In this document: positions 56,786 through 64,000 of the stretch, piece by piece
Layout: every line of letters starts with the position of its first letter
Numbering within the stretch: position 1 is the first letter of the stretch
Origin: Aplidium turbinatum
Taxonomy: Eukaryota > Chordata > Ascidiacea > Aplousobranchia > Polyclinidae
Direction: 5' to 3'
Length of the DNA: 64,000 nt
Assembly: GCA_918807975.1 (NCBI GenBank)
Contig: OU964919.1
Coordinates: forward strand, 16,448,001 to 16,512,000
Program-made: the position numbers and the translations under genes
The notes under the pieces: model-generated
What the model was told of the DNA's origin: nothing
The model's input: only the letters and a program-made list of their open reading frames with translations
The model's database searches: none

Positions 56786-59700
56786 GACTGAAAACTAACA
56801 TTTTTATAAAACCCGTCCAATAAACTGATTTTTATCGCCAAATAATACCTGAAGTTGTAATCAACTATTTTTACAATAAAAGCTGTTTCGTAATATAAGA
56901 ACAAAAGATTTATATTTGAGAATGTAAACGGTGGTATGACTGTAAAAGATGTAGGCTACGAAAATAGACTCTCACCGTTAAAAAATTGTAGGCTGCGTTT
57001 GTTCCCTACGTGCTTTTAACAAATAGATATTTTATTTTAACATGCTTTTAACAAATAGATATTCTAATCCCCATATTGCAAAAATCGCTTAAAAATATTA
57101 CGTACCATTTGTTTTAGCTCCACGAAACCCCTTATAACCATCATTTAGGCCTACTGGGAAAACTCATTGATGTTATCCAAATAAACTGAAAAAATCTAAC
57201 TATTTCTTTAAAAAAAAAAGGAAAACTTTGAGCCTTTGTGCAAATTTGGCATTTTAGCACTTTGTTCTTTGTGACGTCATTTTGATTTCTTGTTATTTGA
57301 CAAAAATAACTTGGTTAGCGTGATAAGACGACTGCGAAAGAAAGTGGACTATTTTTGTAGGCAAAATGCTTAACATGTGCAACAAAACATGTATCCTACA
57401 TCATTAAAGACAATTTTGTGCGGAAGTGTACCAAATTTAGATCATTACAAATTACAATTACTTTAAACGCTAACTGTTTTATTACTTTTATTTAAACGCT
57501 GTATTCTGTCACTGTTGAGTCTAGTAGTGTTAACGAAATTTAGAACGAGCATTGAAGAGATTTGTACTATATTAGCAGAGTCAGATTTTTCAAATTAAAC
57601 GCGTGTTGTCCACAGCGTTGTGAATCAGATTTCCAATGAAGCAATAACAATACATAAATTGATGCGACTTTGTGCTTTGCTTTGGCGTTGAATCGATGCA
57701 AAAGAGCTTTTTGATGACTAAGCTATGCTTGAGCAAAGCACATTATTGGCTTCAAAGTTGCCAGTTCACGCTTGAGGGAATTCATGCCATGCAGGCTGCA
57801 AGTCCGTGTATGTTCGAGACTGACAGAATCTTCAACCTCTAGTTCTTGTCACATAAAGTAGCCTAATAACATTTGAAGTGGGGTAGCCTACTTTTATCAG
57901 GTAGCGAAAAAAAGGAAAGTAACTAGAGAAAAGCAGAGAAGCAAATAACAAACCAACTAACCAGCCTTTTAACCAACCAACTAACTTTTTATAAGCATTT
58001 TTTTTAAATAAACAATAACAACAATTACCCTCAGTTGTAAACAGTTAGCAACTTTTCAGAGTTTACTTGACAAAAGTTAATTTTTCTACTTATTCATGAT
58101 ATAGGTTGGTAGAGGAAAGGGTAAGCCCACCTAAGCTTACATTGAAGTATTTTTCAGCTGTTAGTTCTATGGCAAAGATTATGATTGATAATTGTCAGTT
58201 TCAAAACTCTTGTTATAGTTAACTAAACCTCTGAAATACTTTTAGGATGAAATGCCGTGAATTTTTGCTGGCTCTTGCTGTAGCAATACTCAGTGGGTTA
58301 AGGTTAAAGCCAGAAATTCTATAACTACGGGGTTGGAAACTCTTCAGTGCCATAGGCTACATCAGTAGGGTCATAATCACAACCACAGAAGGATTAACAA
58401 ACTAAACAAGCCTACTGTTTGTATCAACTAAACTTTAGTTACTAAAGAATGTATAAACTCGATTTCACGATAATAATATAAAATGTCCACTCACGATGTC
58501 TGAAAGTAGACTATGGAGCGGCGAATTCAAATACAGTTTATTTCAAGCATTGTTTTGCTTGTTAACATTTTTGTTGACCTTTTATCATTGTTTTTGGCCT
58601 TCAAATTTTTGTTATGCGCTGAAAATGATTAATATCGTGCTTACTTTAAACCTTGACGTGATAAAGAAAATCTGACTCCAGATTTAAGTTCAGCGGCCGA
58701 AATTCAGCTAAGATCACCTATTTACAGTAAGCTACATCATTTGTATCAAAAAAAAATTGTTTTTTTGCAGATCAGTGTAATTTAAACAAAACACTGTTTA
58801 TGATTGCAAATTTATGGCAACCCAAACAAATTCTTAATAAGTAATTCAATAAGCAAAAGAATTTAATTCAAAATAAACTCTCTCACTAAACGAATTTTAA
58901 AAAGCCACAGAATTTTTAATATTTAAAATTCAGCAGAAGCCAGTTATCTCACTAACATCGTGCAATTAATAAGTGCTCAGTCATTGATCGGATTGCTTGA
59001 GAAAAGTGATTTTCAAAGCAAACGATTTCAAATCAAATTGGAAAAACATTGAAAATTATTTTTCAACCATCCATTGAAATCCAAAAGGCATATCGTAATG
59101 CGAAAACATCAACACTCAGAAGTAGCCTGCATTATGATTTTAGTAGCTTGTCTATTAGACAAGCTACTGAAATGTCTAATATACATTGAGCTTGGTCGAC
59201 GCTAGGCCTACGAACCAAACTGTGTTGTCCATGATTTCACAAAAATAAAACTAACTGGAGAAAACTGAAGTCTTAGATTGTCAACAAAGCAGAGGTGTTT
59301 TGTTCGGTAAATTTCAATCAACGTTTTCACATGTTTAAAGTTAGTTTCAACAACATTTAGGCGTAGCCTAAAGGTCCTAGAAACAACCTGGTTGTTTAGT
59401 TACTCATAGGTTGTGGTGAAAAATTACTCCACGGACTCATGCTTATCGCCTTTGCGGTCTCAAAATTAGTGGTGGAAATAAGGATCTCGTAGTTCATTAC
59501 TTTTTGTTCAGGGCTTATTTACAACTAAACGAAACATTTTCGTTACTGAAATGAAAAACGAAAAATAAAAAAGCTTTTTCGTCGAATCAAAACGTTTAAG
59601 AAGCTTTTGTTGTGTCAACGAAATTTACGCTCCGCTTTCACTTTGAAAACAAAAGTTTACCCTTGTCCAGCTATTGTGTGCACTACTGGAAGTCTTAATT

Positions 59701-59942
59701 TAATGTACAGGTTATTATTATTGTTAACTTGTTGTTTCAGTTTACTATATGCTGTTTTGTATTTTCAGATTTTATTGACAAGCTTGTGAATTAGCGGTGT
59801 AGCCTACTGCACATAGCCCTAACCGAACTCTCTGCACTATTTATGTTGTTTGGAAGTTGATTTAAGCTGCGCTACTTCCTATACAAGAATACGACCTATT
59901 TGTTTTATTTCACCTTGTTCCAGCTCTTTCGTAGCCTATACC

Positions 59943-61280
59943 ATGCACTTTGTGTGTGAAGTCCCCAGTCAAAGCGCAAGCACACAAACTTGGCGACAGT
60001 CACAACCTCAGGAAGGTGATGAAAACAGAACTGTCAATGTCATCGATACGACCCAATCCAACGGATTTGAAGCTGATCCGCAAACACATCACAATTTCAG
60101 ATGCAATTGCATGCGAACTAAACTCACCAAATTCGTTGGAATTTGTATCTCAGGATTAGCAGTACTGATTGGAGGTTCCGTGCTCATAATATTATATTTC
60201 ACTTCATTCGAGTATCGTGGATTTTTAATTCCAGCCCTGTGTCTATTCATTTTAGGTACGGTACAGTATGTAGCGATCCATTATTTCGTCATATAAGCTA
60301 AGTTTTCCTTTCTTTTACTATTGTAAACTAGTTCACTATAGTAAAAGGCAAGAAAACTTACATGATGAAATAATAGAGGCTAAGATATATTTTAACCAAC
60401 ACAATTTTAAATGCAAACTTTGCCTATATGCAGCTATATTACGAATTTTATTACTAAACAAATCGTTTTAGAAAGCTATGATTAGCCTACAATAAGCAAT
60501 GTAGTCTTATATCAGGCTAATTAGATTCAATCAGTAGCTCAGTGGGTTATACACTGAAAGTAGACTTAGCCTATATGTATACGCCTTTACACTATAAACA
60601 GCTTTTTAGTTTATTTCTGTGGTGCGAGTCAGTGGCCTCTTTAACAGTTTAAGCAATTCGCTTGATCCTACAAATGGTTTCGGAGCTTTACCGCCTGCAC
60701 GCTGCAAAAGTGAGCGACACCTGCGCATCCACATAATATGTAGAAGCGCTTTGCAATGTAGGCTTTTTGGGAGCCTTATGACATCTATTTTTTATTCTAA
60801 TTATTTCCAGTTTTGCTGAAGACGATTTTAAAATTAAACTGGATAGCCTACTCAGCTTAGCCTATACTTGAATACTGACAAGAAAAGGAACAGACTATAA
60901 TGTTTTGCATATTTTCAGGGATTGCACTCACTTCGATCGGTGAATGGTATTGTCGGACGTCACTACAAAGAAGACAGCAAGCTCGCAGCCGCCATAGGAC
61001 ACGTCAAAGACTGAGAAGCAGCAGCTCTACTCACAGAAGCCAAGAAGACAGTGAACTGCCTCCATCGTATTATTCTTTACAGCAGTTACCAACAACGCAT
61101 AGTGGCATTTTAAACGGAAGTTACAGCCCGACTGTAGAAACCAGTTCAAACCAGTTTGAACTGACAGATAACGAACTGCCACAGTACAATGCAATAAAAA
61201 TCAGCGACGAGGAACCTTTGCCTTCGTATCAAGAAGCAACAAAGATTGACTTTCAAGCCGAATCGGCAGAGAAAGAATGA
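59943..61280 (+). CDS. Gene 4: two-pass membrane protein with PPxY/LPxY tail, paralog of gene 3
   Basis: Exon 1 is 59943-60255 and exon 2 is 60919-61280 (TGA 61278-61280), giving 224 residues from the ATG at 59943. The frame stays open upstream to about 59850 without another ATG, so an additional 5' exon is possible. Helix 1 is about 64-86 (FVGICISGLAVLIGGSVLII) and helix 2 about 94-115 (FLIPALCLFILGIALTSIGE), split by a phase-1 intron at G105, exactly as in gene 3. The tail has PPSY (152-155), LPQY (191-194) and LPSY (205-208). These are WW-domain ligands in known adaptors of NEDD4-type ligases. The stretch after helix 2 is rich in Arg and Ser, consistent with a cytoplasmic side. An ATTAAA at 61373 could serve polyadenylation. 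No named family is assigned. Confidence 0.8.
60525..60560 (+). other. tRNA-like box A in the intron of gene 4
   Basis: CAGTAGCTCAGTGGGTTATA resembles the D-arm of a tRNA, but no box B follows at the right distance. It is probably a SINE head remnant. Confidence 0.25.
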
Positions 61281-63935
61281 ATTAAATCACTTCAAAAATG
61301 ATATCATTTTTTCCAATATTGTTTTCTATGAGAAAACGACTGGAAGTAGCCTATTGCAAAAAAATATCCTGAATTAAATTTTAGTTAACGCATAAACTGA
61401 GGTCCATTTGAATATTATTTTTTACCTCAACTTTGCGGTGTAGCCTAGTTCCCATCAATAGAAGTAACGAGCATAGTCTAATCTCAAATGTATAAAAATT
61501 ACAAATAAGATCAACGGCAAAATCAAAGAGTAAGTCTAACCGACTTCCACCAATTTTTATAACACAGTTATCGTCGTAGGCTAACGTTGCTTTATATATT
61601 TTTATGATATTGATCTAACCTTACATATCATGCGTTTTTTGTATTTCTTCTGGTGTAGGCAAATTCAGTGTCTTGCCATGTTTTTAAATAGACCATCATG
61701 TAGTGGTAGGCTATTGATTTATTACTTTTATAAAAATATGTTTTTGCAAATATACTTTTTTAATGCTATGCCGGTAGTCATTGATATACACAGCTTTTTT
61801 GAAAAACGGTTGTTATTTGAGGAGAAATGGATGAACCTGCACTTAAAAAAGGCCAGGGTTGCTATCAGGGGCGGATCCAGAGGGGGGCGATCGCCCCCCT
61901 TAAAATCTAAGAAAGTAGGTTTATTCTTCATTTACATGTATACGATTTGGAAAACAACATGTCGAAAGCAATGCTGAATAAGTCTTTCGCCATGTTCAAA
62001 GATTAGGCTAGGGTAGGCTATAATAATAATATAGTATAACTAGGCTATCATTTCGTTGCAGAGTCTAATTACCGAACGAAATTACTAAAATTTAAAAAGT
62101 TTCTAAACTTTTTGCCGGCACTGTAAAGCATAGCGATAAATCCCTTAGCCTAAATAGGTTGGTTGACAGAGAAGGTTATTGGCAACTTTGGCGGTCAGAC
62201 GTGGAACTAAAACCATTGGAATTCTACCTTGAAATTGCATCTAGAAACAGCAAAGCTCAATTTGTTTCAATGAGACTTTTTTTGCATCTTGTTACCTAAC
62301 ATTATTGCTCCCACAGAATTGCTCAAGTATCGACCCGATAGCATTGGCAAAAGTCATTTGCAATGCCCACTACGGCTTGTTACGTCATATATAGCCTACA
62401 GTGTAAAATCAGCGAAATCTGCTCCATGTTCAGAGATCCAACTATGGAAGGAGAAGTGGGCAAATATAACTGTTCCGGCAACTGCTGCAGTCTTATCGAT
62501 GACTGCGGAAGAAGCTTTACAACAGGGATATCTAGAACAACGGGATTGCTGACTTTGCAAATTTCGATAAAGCGATGGACACTAGAAGGGTCAGCGCTGT
62601 TAACGCTCGAAAATGAAAAAGGCGAAAGCGCGTGTCAATTACGCTGTTGAGAAGTCGCCTTTTCTAGATATCCCTGCTGTGAAGCTAAAATAAGGTCTTG
62701 AAAGTGGGCACTCCTAGGCATCTTCCCTAGCAACGCCCATAGCAACAACTAATGGCTGGCCTTGTCTATAACTTAAAATCATCATTTTAAAGCAAACTTT
62801 TGCTGTTAGTCATCCAAGACTATTGAGTATTGAACACAGCTTTAGTTTTCATATTTAATGATTATTGCATCACTTTTGGGCAAGTTTTAGTCATCAAAAA
62901 TAGAAAATAAAAAAAAAACATAAAAAGAAGTAAGAAACTTCAATTTTGTGGTATTGCTAAACAAAGAAAGTTGGATAAGGTTGGTTGTAAGTCTAACAAT
63001 GGTGGTAGACTTGATGAACTGTTACTGTAACACAAGTGTAACCTTTCCTGTAACACCAGAAAGCCATCCAACAACAGAAGACCAAAGCCCTTTTTGCGAA
63101 CCTTCTACTTCGGCAAAAAAATTAGGAAAACAAGACAGTAGCAAAATCTCTGCATATTCAGAAATCTGCCAAATAGTCGACAAGTTTTGACTTGACAAAT
63201 CAAGAAAAAGAAGCTTTGACACACCCAAGGCCAGGAGAAAAACATTAAAAGCACTTAAGAAAAAATTACAAGCCCAAGCAGAGGCAAAAAAGGGTCTACT
63301 TATGATAAAGGAGGCTTTAAGGTGTTGAAAATGTTTATTGTTGTTTTTCGTAAAATGTGGTTTTTGACCAAATATCAAATTTTAATCCCAAATATCTCTT
63401 TCATTTATTTGCCAATCGCTTTCAAATTTTGAACACTATCAGACAGAGTAAACATGCAAAGCCTCTGGTCAAAGAATTTTGGAAATTTTGTCCAGGATGC
63501 TGTCGGTACCCATTTGTTTCATGTCCGGGATCAAAAATTTAAAAAAAAATGCAACAATTCGAATAACTTTTTATTTTCTCAAAATATCTTCATTTCCTTC
63601 CATAGAGGTTCAGTCTTGATACTTATAAACATTCTGTTAAAATTTGATTCAAATCCAGTAAGTGGTATTAAAAATATTTGTGTTTAAAATTTGTGTATTT
63701 TTCACCACTTGGTGGCGGTTTGGGAAAAAACGGCTACATTTTCAATTTTTTTTTGATTTTTTTAAATTATTTCATCTTCAAACATCATTTTAAAAACAAG
63801 AAATGGGTTGTATGTTGAGAAATCCACATTTTAGTTTGTGCAGTAATGATGCAAGATAAATCGATTTGCCAACAGTAGAAACCGCAAACTTGACTTTGTG
63901 TTGTAGTCAAAGGTACGACCATGGACTTCGAAATA
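61281..63935. other. Downstream flank of gene 4, weakly structured
   Basis: It contains a one-sided GC-rich hAT end at about 61866-61915 (CAGGGGCGGATCCAGAGGGG). An inverted repeat (62513-62537 against 62660-62685, both with CAGGGATATCTAGAA on one strand or the other) is also present. A lysine-rich, coiled-coil-like frame (RKTLKALKKKLQAQAEAKKG, about 63195-63330) may be transposon-derived. None of these supports a gene call. Confidence 0.35.
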
Positions 63936-64000
63936 GTAGCATCTGGACTGGAAACTCAGTGGGCAACATGAGGCCAAACAGTTGGTACAACAGTTGACCA
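63936..64000. mobile_element. Palindromic foldback element, second copy, cut by window end
   Basis: TCTGGACTGGAAACTCAGTG, then GGCAACATGAGGCCAAACAG and TTGGTACAACAGTTG, match one arm of the 29.93-30.10 kb palindrome. The second arm should lie just outside the window. Confidence 0.65.

Larger units (their letters stand above)
43893..59942. other. Long gene-poor interval between the LINE and gene 4
   Basis: No host exon is supported. Recognised contents are hAT relics (44.2, 46.3 and 55.3 kb), a nested element set (44.86-46.27 kb), a LINE C-terminus (47.0-47.3 kb), a repeat fragment at 49.66 kb, a 77-bp tandem duplication (50.17-50.32 kb), a GC-rich hAT MITE (52.7-53.0 kb), a hairpin pair (53.03-53.35 kb) and a GAGTTAATG minisatellite (56.69-56.78 kb). 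Most of 47.3-49.6, 53.4-55.3 and 56.8-59.9 kb has no recognisable feature. Confidence 0.5.

Noticed and set aside
59703-59789. Short signal-peptide-like frame (MYRLLLLLTCCFSLLYAVLY) upstream of gene 4
   Set aside because: It ends at its own stop codon in a different frame from gene 4, whose N-terminus looks cytoplasmic; no splice path links them convincingly.
62289-62650. Two overlapping frames of 87 and 95 residues with several cysteines
   Set aside because: They overlap a local inverted repeat, have no splice context and show no domain pattern that I recognise.
1-64000. Search for CRISPR arrays, rRNA, LTR elements and Polintons
   Set aside because: No spaced identical repeats, rRNA cores, paired LTRs with a polyprotein, or capsid-type frames were seen.

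Overview
The window is animal nuclear DNA: AT-rich (roughly two-thirds A+T by eye), with short exons bounded by GT/AG introns, extracellular CUB/EGF/sushi modules, and much non-LTR, Penelope-like, SINE and hAT-type transposon debris. The module set, intron sizes and repeats suggest an invertebrate deuterostome, perhaps a tunicate. The species cannot be fixed from sequence alone. No bacterial operon, CRISPR array, LTR retrovirus or Polinton was recognised.

Four host genes can be assembled. Gene 1 (+, about 1.44-7.34 kb) and gene 2 (+, about 20.58-27.40 kb) are tandem paralogs with matching exon lengths and intron phases across CUB-EGF-EGF. Gene 1 has a Gly/Tyr-rich, sequon-rich N-terminal repeat and a third EGF, and ends in a bare hydrophobic tail typical of a GPI signal. 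Gene 2 has a canonical CUB, three EGFs, a sushi (CCP) module, one transmembrane helix and a tyrosine-rich cytoplasmic tail ending SSYYEV. Neither has a convincing signal-peptide exon in view. Gene 3 (-, 34.67-32.32 kb) and gene 4 (+, 59.94-61.28 kb) are a second paralog pair. They are two-pass membrane proteins with proline/tyrosine (PPxY, LPxY) tails and an intron at the same place and phase inside the second helix.

The rest is largely mobile DNA. A young, 5'-truncated LINE of the L1/Tx1 group (38.64-43.88 kb) keeps an open 1196-residue ORF2 and is flanked by an 11-bp target duplication. At least seven copies and one fragment of a tRNA-derived SINE (family A) and two to three pieces of a tRNA-Ser-like SINE (family B) are scattered through the window. 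Five hAT-type non-autonomous elements have exact or near 8-bp target duplications. A pogo-like element carries a psq helix-turn-helix fragment. Two hairpin-like inverted pairs look like Penelope 3' ends, one with a GIY-YIG endonuclease remnant. Three short LINE ORF2 C-termini and several foldback MITEs complete the set. Elements are nested up to three deep at 44.86-46.27 kb.

The most interesting host biology is the tandem CUB-EGF pair. One member looks lipid-anchored and the other looks signalling-competent, which would fit a paired surface receptor system. That reading is inference; the exon structures are read directly.
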